DNA of 27,238 nt from Nitrospira sp. UBA2083. GTDB taxonomy: Bacteria; Nitrospirota; Nitrospiria; Nitrospirales; Nitrospiraceae. The stretch lies in contig DCZN01000007.1 of NCBI GenBank assembly GCA_002331625.1, forward strand, positions 10,066 through 37,303, written 5' to 3'. The notes under the pieces were generated by a model. That model searched no databases. It was not told the DNA's origin and worked only from the letters and a program-made list of their open reading frames with translations. Position 1 is the first letter of the stretch. Every line of letters starts with the position of its first letter. Position numbers and translations under genes: made by a program. Below, piece after piece: positions 7,825 to 14,347 of this stretch.

Positions 7825-8533
7825 GTCATATCGTTCTCCGTTCTCGTAAACTTAATTTAGAAACCCGCGATACGTGCTGGTAGTGTCATGAGTGCTACAC
7901 CCAAACAATAAGTTAGGTCTGTGAGATCTTGAGGTCTGACTAGACGGCTATCTTACAGAGCCTGATGTGGTGGCTCAGCGACCAGCTGATACGCAGAGTA
8001 GGTAATGCACGATGTAAGACATGACCCTCATTGGAACCTTCTTATTGGTCTCGCATCGCCCGGCACATCCGGTGATGGCCCCGAGTATGGTGCAAGTGGG
8101 AGTCACTCACCCACCCCATTTCCTGAAGAGTCGAAACGCTACACATTAGTATTTCGTGGTGTCCCTTTCCGAGACGCCCATCTGTGATCAGCAGGAGGGT
8201 GTTGGTATACGTACAACTCGATAGGCAGGTTCTATACTGTTGAAAGTACGTACTATCGGAACACCGCCCGTGGTCCTCGGTGTGCTTGCCCCAGGTCGGC
8301 ATCGAATTTGCTCAAATCATGTATATGCCTCTTACCACTCATGAATGCGTTGCGACCAGCCAGGTTGCGGCAGCCTGATAGGGCGTACGCCAGCTCGGTG
8401 ATTCAAGAGATGTCAGGGGTTGGGTGTGTGCGCCACATGAGTAACTCCTCGGCATGGAAAGAAAAGAGGTCGGAAGCCGAGGTGCGGAGGAAGAGACGGA
8501 AAGCGCCGTGAACTGGGTAGATATCATGAGGGA

Positions 8534-8573
8534 GGGTGAGGCCTTCAAGGGAACGGTTCCCCCTCATCCACCC
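8534..8573 (+). promoter_or_regulatory. Nested hairpin in the RTX leader region
   Basis: GGGAA/TTCCC (8549-8561) forms an inner stem. TGAGG (8537-8541) pairs with CCTCA (8562-8566), and GGG (8534-8536) can pair with CCC (8571-8573) across bulges. It ends 38 nt before the RTX ribosome binding site. A role as attenuator, terminator or stability element is inference. Confidence 0.35.
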
Positions 8574-8610
8574 TGGACAGGTAGATGCGGCATTTAGGAC
8601 AAACCATCAT

Positions 8611-8617
8611 AAGGAGG
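8611..8617 (+). promoter_or_regulatory. Consensus Shine-Dalgarno of the RTX gene
   Basis: AAGGAGG ends 5 nt before ATG 8623. It is the strongest ribosome binding site in the window and fixes the start 29 codons inside the longest open frame. Confidence 0.85.
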
Positions 8618-8622
8618 TTGTT

Positions 8623-9987
8623 ATGGCGATCATCATCGGCACACCCTTGAATAACACGCTGAACGGCACCGCGGGAGCCGATTGGGTGTTTGCGCTGGAG
8701 GGGAATGATACGGTCAGCAGCGGCGAGGGCAATGACATTCTGTTGGGTGAGGCCGGCGACGACCGACTCTTCGGCGGCAATGGCAATGATACGCTGATTG
8801 GCGGGGACGGGGCCGACCTGCTGAACGGTGGAACCGGGGCCGACATCATGTACGGCGGCAACGGGAACGATTTCTATGTGGTGGACCACGTGGGCGATGT
8901 GACGACAGAGGCCGTGAACACGGCGCTGGGTGGGGTGGACACCGTGCAGTCATCCATTACCCATACTCTGGGCTTCGGGCTCGAGAACCTCACCCTGAAC
9001 GGCGCGGCCGCCATCAATGGGACGGGCAATGGGAATGCCAATGTCCTCACCGGCAATAACGCCAACAACGTGCTCTCGGGCCTGGCTGGCAACGACACGC
9101 TCAACGGCGGCCTCGGCAACGACACGCTCCAGGGCGACAGCGGCAATGATACGTTAAACGGGGGGGCCGGGAGCGACACCGCCTCCTACACCACGGCAAC
9201 GGCGGGCGTCACGGTCGACCTCGATCTGTTGGGCGCGCAGAACACCGGCGGGGCCGGGAGCGACCAGCTCGTGAGCATTGAAAACGTCACCGGCTCGAAT
9301 TTCAACGACACGCTTACCGGTTCCTTCTTTGGCAACAACACGCTCAACGGCGGGGCTGGCAATGACACGCTGGTTGGCCTTCCATTCGGCAGCGTCACGC
9401 TGAACGGCGATGACGGTAATGACAGTCTGACTGCTGAGCAAGGAAGCGGCACGCTGAACGGCGGAACCGGCAATGACGTGCTGAGGGTTGGGGATGACGA
9501 CTACACGCTCAATGGCGGGGCCGGCAATGACAGGCTAATTGCCGATAGCCATGGCGGCGTGGTCACGATGAACGGTGGGGCCGGGGCCGACATGCTGATG
9601 GACTATCGTGGGACCATCCTGGCCGCCAACCCGATCGTGACCTTCGATTACACTCTGGTCAGTGACAGCCTCGCTGGAGCGGGCCGGGATACGATCGAGG
9701 GGTTTGATGGGGAGGGCGCGGGGATTGGCGACCGGATCGATCTGAAGGATATCGATGCCAATGTCTTGGTGGGCGGCAATCAAGCCTTCACCTACATAGG
9801 CAGCAATACATTTACGGCGGCGGGCCAGCTCCGATACAACACGACGACCGGGCTCCTGCAGGGCAGCACTGATGCGGACACGGCGGCGGAGTTCGAGCTT
9901 CAGCTGATACAGGGCGATCTCGATCCCTTCGGGCCTCCGCCGCTCTTCGTCCAGGCGGGGCATCCTGGTAGCGACATCCTCCTGTAA
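8623..9987 (+). CDS. RTX (hemolysin-type) calcium-binding repeat protein
   Basis: The 454-residue protein consists almost entirely of G-G-x-G-N-D-x-L-x nonapeptide repeats. Two blocks are visible, roughly residues 15-85 and 130-320. Between them is a common spacer module (Y-V-V-D-H-V-G-D, E-N-L-T-L-N-G, G-T-G-N-G-N-A-N). In this family the repeats bind calcium and fold into a parallel beta-roll after type I secretion. The C-terminal 110 residues resemble the serralysin-type end domain (D-T-I-E-G-F-D, D-R-I-D-L-K-D-I-D), and the tail ends acidic then hydrophobic (D-I-L-L), like a type I secretion signal. There is no signal peptide, no catalytic domain and no secretion gene next to it. It could be an extracellular matrix, adhesion or surface-layer component. 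Confidence 0.9.
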   Translation: MAIIIGTPLNNTLNGTAGADWVFALEGNDTVSSGEGNDILLGEAGDDRLFGGNGNDTLIGGDGADLLNGGTGADIMYGGNGNDFYVVDHVGDVTTEAVNTALGGVDTVQSSITHTLGFGLENLTLNGAAAINGTGNGNANVLTGNNANNVLSGLAGNDTLNGGLGNDTLQGDSGNDTLNGGAGSDTASYTTATAGVTVDLDLLGAQNTGGAGSDQLVSIENVTGSNFNDTLTGSFFGNNTLNGGAGNDTLVGLPFGSVTLNGDDGNDSLTAEQGSGTLNGGTGNDVLRVGDDDYTLNGGAGNDRLIADSHGGVVTMNGGAGADMLMDYRGTILAANPIVTFDYTLVSDSLAGAGRDTIEGFDGEGAGIGDRIDLKDIDANVLVGGNQAFTYIGSNTFTAAGQLRYNTTTGLLQGSTDADTAAEFELQLIQGDLDPFGPPPLFVQAGHPGSDILL

Positions 9988-9997
9988 GCCGCGTGTC

Positions 9998-10035
9998 TCT
10001 CAGCCGAGCCCCCATCGAGGGGCGTCCGGCTGAGA
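9998..10035 (+). terminator. Strong hairpin after the RTX gene
   Basis: TCTCAGCCG (9998-10006) pairs with CGGCTGAGA (10027-10035). Inside, GCCCC (10008-10012) pairs with GGGGC (10019-10023), closing a six-base loop. No run of T follows, so it is either a non-canonical terminator or an mRNA 3'-end stabiliser. Confidence 0.55.
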
Positions 10036-10287
10036 CCGATACGGGGACCGTGAACCCCCCTCCTGTGGTGAACATCAATGGGGTCGCGTCTTGTATTCAC
10101 ACACGGAACATCCTGCTACGTTGCACCACAAGTAGATGGCCAAGCTGGCGAGGCCCACGTATTCATGGTGTCCATAAACGAGCAGTGATGCCTGGACGGG
10201 GTGGGCCCAGGGGAGGGAAGTACATCTGATGGGAAGACATCGAGAAGAGAGAGCCGGTGACAGGGCAGCAATGGGAAGAGGCTGGCT

Positions 10288-10302
10288 ACCGCCTACGGCG
10301 GT
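10288..10302 (-). terminator. Short hairpin downstream of the CBS gene
   Basis: A perfect 6-bp GC-rich stem with a three-base loop lies 28 nt beyond the CBS stop. No T-run follows on the minus strand, so a terminator role is uncertain. Confidence 0.3.
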
Positions 10303-10330
10303 GAGGCCGACGTTCGTGTGACGCAGCGCG

Positions 10331-10714
10331 CTAGAACTCGTCGATGGAGACTGGTCGGAGAAAATCCCGCACCGACACCAGGCCGACGAGCGCCCCGCCT
10401 TTGGTCACGCCGAGGTGGAGGGTGCGATGCTTGTCCATTAGGTCGGCGGCTTCGGTCAATGGCCGTCGCTCTTCGATGCCGGGCACCGGACTACTCATGA
10501 TCTCTTCCACCGGCACAAAGTAGGGCGTTTTTTCGGATCCGACAAACTTCTTGACGATATCCGATTCGGTCACGATGCCAATCACCTGCGCTTGGTAGGT
10601 GATGAGCACACTCTCGACATTGTAGGCCCGCATCAATCGTGCCGCCTCGACGACTGATGTGCCTGTTTCCACTGTCACCGGTTCTGTTTGCATCAAGTTT
10701 CCAACTGTGACCAT
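10331..10714 (-). CDS. Two-CBS-domain protein
   Basis: The 127-residue cytosolic protein is nothing but a Bateman module. The first CBS repeat begins V-G-N-L-M-Q-T-E-P-V-T-V and ends G-I-V-T-E-S-D-I-V. The second begins V-E-E-I-M-S-S-P-V-P-G-I and ends G-L-V-S-V-R-D-F-L. Such stand-alone pairs usually dimerise and bind AMP, ATP or other adenosyl ligands to regulate a partner. The start is well supported by GGAGG five bases before the ATG. It lies 145 nt downstream of the repeat-protein gene on the same strand. It shares the CBS module with the gene at 2863-3639, but that one has an extra PilZ-like domain. The partner cannot be named. Confidence 0.92.
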   Translation of the reverse strand: MVTVGNLMQTEPVTVETGTSVVEAARLMRAYNVESVLITYQAQVIGIVTESDIVKKFVGSEKTPYFVPVEEIMSSPVPGIEERRPLTEAADLMDKHRTLHLGVTKGGALVGLVSVRDFLRPVSIDEF

Positions 10715-10859
10715 CTCATCCTCCTCTTTATAGTTTTGATAGTGAGTGCAGGCTACCAGCGACCTGTTGCAGTCGCGTTAGCGGGACGTTACGGCGAGGT
10801 AAAATTTCAAAGGTGGAAGCGACGAGTATCTGGGCAGGCTTCGAGGGCAGCATCCTGAT

Positions 10860-11498
10860 TCATTCAAACTCTTCCCACCCGCTCAAACGGCTCCCAAAGA
10901 CCAGCGTGCGTTTGGTGGTTGATACCAGGATGAGGCCATTGTCGTTGTCCACCCCCACGATTTGCTCGTGCACATCGAGGGGTTTTGATGCGAAGCCGCC
11001 GAGCAGCGGGTTGAATCCGACCAATCGTTCATTGGTGATGAAGACGGCTCCATAGTCGTTGCTGTGAAAGCGTTGCACTTTTTCCCGCACGCCCAACGCG
11101 TCTTCAAGCCACAGGCCATTGACGCCGCGAAAGCCGTACAGGTGCCGATCCGTCCTGACGAGGCTGAAGGTGGGGAGGATTTTCCGTTCGAGGATTTTTT
11201 CGTTCACGTCCAGTTCTTTCTTGGTCCAGGTCAGGGCACGGCTGGAAAACCCCAAGAGTCGACGAGATGTCACCACGATGCCGTTGATTCCGCTCACACC
11301 GGAACCGACCACCACTTCCTGAGCACCCAACGGGAGTTCTCTCCGACCGCTCAGTTGACTGCTCGCGACAGCCATCCCTGATTCGAACCACAGCGTTACC
11401 TCGGTCCCCACTTCCGTGGCCTGTGCCATGGTGAGCCATGATGAACACATCAGTGGCACGAGCGCCCATCGGCGCGTGCATTGGTGAAAGAGAACCAT
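10860..11498 (-). CDS. Secreted repeat protein, probably beta-propeller-like; function unknown
   Basis: From ATG 11496-11498 the product has 212 residues with an N-terminal signal peptide (basic R-R, hydrophobic core, cleavage after M-A-Q-A). The rest is made of about four repeats of roughly 40-45 residues. Each carries a V-x-T-x-x-R-L-x-G-F-like strand followed by a segment ending in L-D-V-x-E-x-I: compare V-V-T-S-R-R-L-L-G-F, V-R-T-D-R-H-L-Y-G-F, I-T-N-E-R-L-V-G-F and S-T-T-K-R-T-L-V-F-G. This pattern suggests blades of a small propeller or solenoid. I cannot match it to a named family. A GTG at 11541-11543 would extend the frame but disrupts the signal peptide. It follows the ABC exporter gene by about 80 nt. 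Confidence 0.68.
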   Translation of the reverse strand: MVLFHQCTRRWALVPLMCSSWLTMAQATEVGTEVTLWFESGMAVASSQLSGRRELPLGAQEVVVGSGVSGINGIVVTSRRLLGFSSRALTWTKKELDVNEKILERKILPTFSLVRTDRHLYGFRGVNGLWLEDALGVREKVQRFHSNDYGAVFITNERLVGFNPLLGGFASKPLDVHEQIVGVDNDNGLILVSTTKRTLVFGSRLSGWEEFE

Positions 11499-11578
11499 GG
11501 CACGATGATTGTATCCTACCTTGGGGAGCGATTTTGGTGTCACTGTGATGGGCGCTGAGGTGCGGCTGGAGCGACCTG

Positions 11579-13309
11579 TTAGGCGGTCGGTTCGTTCAGA
11601 CGAATGGTGTAGAGGTAGTGGTACAGCCCGTTGCGTTCCATGAGTTGTGCATGGGTGCCCTCTTCGACCAACTTCCCCTTATCCAAGACCAGAATACGGT
11701 CGGCACGCTGGATGGTCGACAATCGATGGGCGACGACGAAGGTCGTGCGGCCTTCCATGAGGCGTTGGAGGGCTTCCTGCACCAGCCTCTCTGATTCAGT
11801 GTCCAGCGAGGATGTGGCTTCGTCCAATAGCAGGATGCGAGGATTTTTTAGGATGGCTCGAGCGATGGCGATGCGTTGTCGTTGGCCGCCTGACAGGTTG
11901 ACTCCCTTTTCGCCGACCAAGGTTTGGTATCCATCCGGGAAGCCCGTGATGAAGTCATGGGCATGAGCCGCTTTGCTGGCGCCCACAATGGCGGCTTCCC
12001 CTGCGTCTCGATTTCCGTAGCGAATGTTGTCGAGGATGGTTCCTCCAAAGAGGATGGTTTCTTGCGGCACCAGCGCAATCTGTCGGTACCAACTTTCCAA
12101 GGTGATGTCCCGCAGATCTCGACCATCGATGGTGAGGCGCCCTTCGGTCGGATCGTAGAACCGGTGCAGCAGGTTGATCACTGTGGTCTTCCCGGCGCCG
12201 GTTGGTCCGACAAAGGCGACCAGTTCGCCGGGTTTGGCCTCAAACGACAGGTGTGAGAGCACCGGCTGGCGGGCGTCATAGCTGAAGCTCACCTCTTCCA
12301 TTCGTACGTGGCCCTCGACGGTGATAAGCGGCTGCGCATCCGGTCGATCGGAGATATTCGGCTTGGCATCCAGGATCTCAAAGACACGCTGCGTGGCTCC
12401 TTGGGCCTCCTTGATCTGGGTAAAGACGCGGGCCGCCGAACTGAAGGGACCGATCAAGATGCCGGCAAACAAGACAAAGGCGAAGAGATCGCCCGGTGTC
12501 ACTACTCCCTCGATGACTTGGTGGCCTCCGTACCACAGCACCGCGGTTGCCGAGGAGAACGTCATCAGGCTAATCACCGGGATGAAAATGGCCATAATTC
12601 CAGCACGCCGGAGTGTCAGGCGGAGCATCTGATCGACCTGGTCGGCGAAGCGAGCCTCTTCCCGTTGGCTCTGGACAAACGATTTGACGATGCGAATACC
12701 CGAAATGACTTCTTCCGTTAGGGTACTGAGTGCAGCAGTGTGATCTTGAATTGAGGTGGACAGGGATTTGAGGCGGCGGCCGAACAGCTTGGAAACCAGG
12801 ACCAAGAGCGGGAGCAGAATTAGGATCAAGAGGCAGAGCTGCCAATTCATCAAGAGCAGGAACGTGATGCCACCGACGAATGTCACCAGTTGTTTCACCC
12901 CGTCGATAGGGGTTTCTGTGACGAGGGACTGGATGACGGTGACGTCGGACATCAACCGAGAGAGTAATTCCCCCGTGCGTCGGCGAGCGAAAAAGCTGAC
13001 GGTCAGCGTGTGCAGGTGCCCGAAGAGGTGTTTGCGAAAATCGGCAATGATAGTCTGGGACACCCAGGCCGTGAGATAAGTATGGCCCATCGAGCAGAGC
13101 CCCTGAAGAATCACCAGGCTCAGGAACAGGCCGATGGTTCGTGTCATCTTGTCGGCATCCTGTTGGACAGTGATAATATCCCATAGGGTGCCGGCCAGCC
13201 GGACCAACGTGAGGTTAATCAGTGCCACGGCCGTCACGAGAAGCCCGGCCAGCAACAAGTGCGGCAAATACGGTTGAACAAAGGGCAGAAATCGCTTGAA
13301 GATGGTCAT
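11579..13309 (-). CDS. MsbA-like ABC exporter (fused permease and ATPase)
   Basis: The 576-residue half-transporter acts as a homodimer in the inner membrane. Residues 1-320 contain five to six transmembrane helices (for example about 17-40, 58-82, 142-172, 238-262, 272-296). The nucleotide-binding domain has Walker A G-P-T-G-A-G-K-T at 368-375, a Q-loop glutamine in L-V-P-Q-E, signature L-S-G-G-Q-R-Q-R, Walker B I-L-L-L-D-E-A and the switch histidine in V-A-H-R-L-S-T-I. Overall form is that of MsbA, the lipid A-core flippase, but lipid or multidrug exporters look alike and no lipid A gene is adjacent. The ATG has no strong ribosome binding site. The downstream gene encodes a secreted repeat protein. 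Confidence 0.92.
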   Translation of the reverse strand: MTIFKRFLPFVQPYLPHLLLAGLLVTAVALINLTLVRLAGTLWDIITVQQDADKMTRTIGLFLSLVILQGLCSMGHTYLTAWVSQTIIADFRKHLFGHLHTLTVSFFARRRTGELLSRLMSDVTVIQSLVTETPIDGVKQLVTFVGGITFLLLMNWQLCLLILILLPLLVLVSKLFGRRLKSLSTSIQDHTAALSTLTEEVISGIRIVKSFVQSQREEARFADQVDQMLRLTLRRAGIMAIFIPVISLMTFSSATAVLWYGGHQVIEGVVTPGDLFAFVLFAGILIGPFSSAARVFTQIKEAQGATQRVFEILDAKPNISDRPDAQPLITVEGHVRMEEVSFSYDARQPVLSHLSFEAKPGELVAFVGPTGAGKTTVINLLHRFYDPTEGRLTIDGRDLRDITLESWYRQIALVPQETILFGGTILDNIRYGNRDAGEAAIVGASKAAHAHDFITGFPDGYQTLVGEKGVNLSGGQRQRIAIARAILKNPRILLLDEATSSLDTESERLVQEALQRLMEGRTTFVVAHRLSTIQRADRILVLDKGKLVEEGTHAQLMERNGLYHYLYTIRLNEPTA

Positions 13310-13399
13310 CGCAGATCAGCAGTTAAGTCAGCGCGATATGGCGTTGCGTGTCCACGGCATTGTCTCAGGATCGAGCGTGATGGGGAAGAGGTAAATGGG

Positions 13400-13618
13400 C
13401 TAGAGTTGAGCGATCGACTCGATCAGATTCTTGTTGATCGCGACAAAATCAGACCGGTCCTTATCGTTGATGACCACGTCGGTGAGACTGATGAACAGGC
13501 GTGTTTCTTCATTGATCGCGTCGGACACGCGATTGCGCATCGGAGGAACCAGGAAGTCTCCCACGTAGGTACAATTGACCGTCCGTACGCGGATGCGAAC
13601 CTTCTTGCCCTCGGCCAC
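13400..13618 (-). CDS. Small conserved-looking protein of unknown function
   Basis: The 72-residue product is supported by a good ribosome binding site (GGAG 9 nt before GTG 13616-13618), by coding-like composition and by its place in a minus-strand run. It starts with a basic beta-like stretch (K-K-V-R-I-R-V-R-T), then a likely second strand G-D-F-L-V-P, and continues into I-N-E-E-T-R-L-F-I-S-L-T-D-V-V-I. There is no signal peptide or membrane segment. The pattern suggests a small beta-barrel or OB/Sm-like fold, but this is only an impression. It follows the basic 31-aa gene by 30 nt, so both probably come from the promoter at 13769-13797. Confidence 0.65.
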   Translation of the reverse strand: MAEGKKVRIRVRTVNCTYVGDFLVPPMRNRVSDAINEETRLFISLTDVVINDKDRSDFVAINKNLIESIAQL

Positions 13619-13648
13619 GGCTCTTTTCTCCAGCCACCCAGACTGAGC

Positions 13649-13744
13649 TTAGCTTTTCCGGCGAAGGAATTTTTGACGTTGGCGCAGCTTCTTGTATTTG
13701 TGCTTGCGCATTTTTTTTCGGCGTTTTTTCAGGACGCTGGACAT
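13649..13744 (-). CDS. 31-aa very basic AURKAIP1/COX24 (mS38)-like protein
   Basis: This gene is easily missed because of its size. The protein is 31 residues with about half lysine or arginine: it starts M-S-S-V-L-K-K-R-R-K-K-M-R-K-H-K and continues with Y-K-K-L-R-Q-R-Q-K-F-L-R-R-K-S. The K-K-x-R-K-M-x-K-H-K-x-x-K motif is the core of the AURKAIP1/COX24 domain known from mitochondrial ribosomal protein mS38 and from small bacterial proteins thought to be ribosome-associated. AGGAG lies 9 nt before the ATG, and a promoter-like pair lies just upstream. Ribosome association here is inference from the family. Confidence 0.85.
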   Translation of the reverse strand: MSSVLKKRRKKMRKHKYKKLRQRQKFLRRKS

Positions 13745-13768
13745 GTTTCAGATCTCCTAGGAGCGGGG

Positions 13769-13797
13769 AGTCTAAAAGCTTTCATGTGAAAATGCAA
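13769..13797 (-). promoter_or_regulatory. Promoter of the COX24-like gene
   Basis: On the minus strand TTGCAT (13792-13797) and TAGACT (13769-13774) are exactly 17 nt apart. Transcription would start near 13762, just before the ribosome binding site AGGAG. Confidence 0.5.
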
Positions 13798-13820
13798 GCA
13801 CAGCGCACTCTTTTCTCCTG

Positions 13821-13829
13821 TGCTATACT
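13821..13829 (+). promoter_or_regulatory. Extended -10 promoter abutting the lipoprotein ATG
   Basis: TGC-TATACT is an extended -10 element with five of six consensus bases. The expected start site near 13836 is only about three bases before ATG 13839, so the mRNA would be almost leaderless. No good -35 box is seen. Confidence 0.5.
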
Positions 13830-13838
13830 GGCAATCTT

Positions 13839-14345
13839 ATGGTTGCCTGGAGAGTCTGTTCCTCACAGCCCTCACTCCTCGGGTGGCTCCTGCTGCTGAC
13901 GCTTGCCGTCGCGGGGTGCCCTGCTAAAACGATTCAATACCCGGCCGAACATGAGCGTCTGCTTCGCCTTGATCAGGCGTTGGAATCCCTCCGAAGCGCC
14001 TATCAACGTAAGGATCGGGCGGGTTTTCAGGCCATGCTGTTGCCAGGGGATCAGCTGGAGGAGCTTCAACGTCAAGCCGAGACGGACTTTGAAGCGTTTG
14101 ATGCGATCACGCTTGAGTTCAAGATCGAGCGAGTCATGCTTGCAAAGGACGATCTCGATGTGCTCGTCAATTGGCAGGGGATCTGGAGAAAAGATGCCAA
14201 TGACACGGGCATGCGGCAGCGCGGCCATGCCCGATTCCAATGGGTCGGAACACAATCGATTCTCCTGCGCAGCGCGCAGGGAGATTTGCCGTTTGGAATG
14301 AAAACGAAACTGATGCTGGCCGAGCCTTCCTCCCCGCCACGATAA
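13839..14345 (+). CDS. Lipoprotein of unknown function
   Basis: The 168-residue product has a lipoprotein signal peptide: Arg5, a leucine-rich core around residues 13-22, and the lipobox V-A-G-C with the lipidated cysteine at residue 27. The mature domain begins with a long amphipathic helix region (R-L-L-R-L-D-Q-A-L-E-S-L) and then becomes beta-rich (L-E-F-K-I-E-R-V-M-L, D-V-L-V-N-W-Q-G). The arrangement is reminiscent of NTF2/SnoaL-like small domains, but I cannot confirm this. No Shine-Dalgarno precedes the ATG, in keeping with the close promoter. It ends 2 nt before nadB, so nadB is probably translated from the same transcript. Confidence 0.75.
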   Translation: MVAWRVCSSQPSLLGWLLLLTLAVAGCPAKTIQYPAEHERLLRLDQALESLRSAYQRKDRAGFQAMLLPGDQLEELQRQAETDFEAFDAITLEFKIERVMLAKDDLDVLVNWQGIWRKDANDTGMRQRGHARFQWVGTQSILLRSAQGDLPFGMKTKLMLAEPSSPPR

Positions 14346-14347
14346 CG

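Larger units (their letters stand above)
7825..8622 (+). other. Long intergenic region with no convincing gene
   Basis: About 800 nt separate the secreted protein gene from the RTX gene. The open frames here are short, begin without ribosome binding sites and have unlikely composition. Visible structure is limited to a 10-bp perfect palindrome AGTACGTACT at 8245-8254 and a nested hairpin at 8534-8573 just before the RTX gene. The base composition is less even than in flanking genes, consistent with a long regulatory or decayed region. I see no tRNA, repeat array or IS end. Confidence 0.6.
9988..10330. other. Intergenic region between RTX and CBS genes
   Basis: This 343-nt gap has no gene I can support. 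It holds two hairpins: a long one at 9998-10035 directly after the RTX stop, and ACCGCC-TAC-GGCGGT at 10288-10302, downstream of the minus-strand CBS gene. Together they would separate the two convergent transcription units. Confidence 0.55.

Noticed and set aside
8005..8187. 60-codon plus-strand frame in the 7825-8622 gap
   Set aside because: It has no ribosome binding site, unlikely composition and no recognisable motif; other frames of similar length occur here on both strands.
8623..9600. Periodic repeats that could be taken for a repeat array or CRISPR
   Set aside because: The period follows the nine-residue RTX repeat and stays in frame with a coding sequence; there are no identical direct repeats with unique spacers.
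8545..9963. Several antisense frames across the RTX gene
   Set aside because: The repeated codon pattern of the RTX repeats keeps the opposite strand open; these are shadows rich in proline, serine and leucine.
9993..10229. 78-codon plus-strand frame after the RTX gene
   Set aside because: It starts in the terminator-like hairpin, has no ribosome binding site and shows no protein-like pattern.
11631..11966. Long frames opposite the ABC exporter gene
   Set aside because: They are antisense to a strongly conserved ATPase domain, and their composition (Arg, Ser and Met rich) is typical of shadow frames.
14240..14347. Upstream extension of nadB by 36 codons
   Set aside because: It lies inside the lipoprotein gene and precedes the flavin-binding start typical of NadB.
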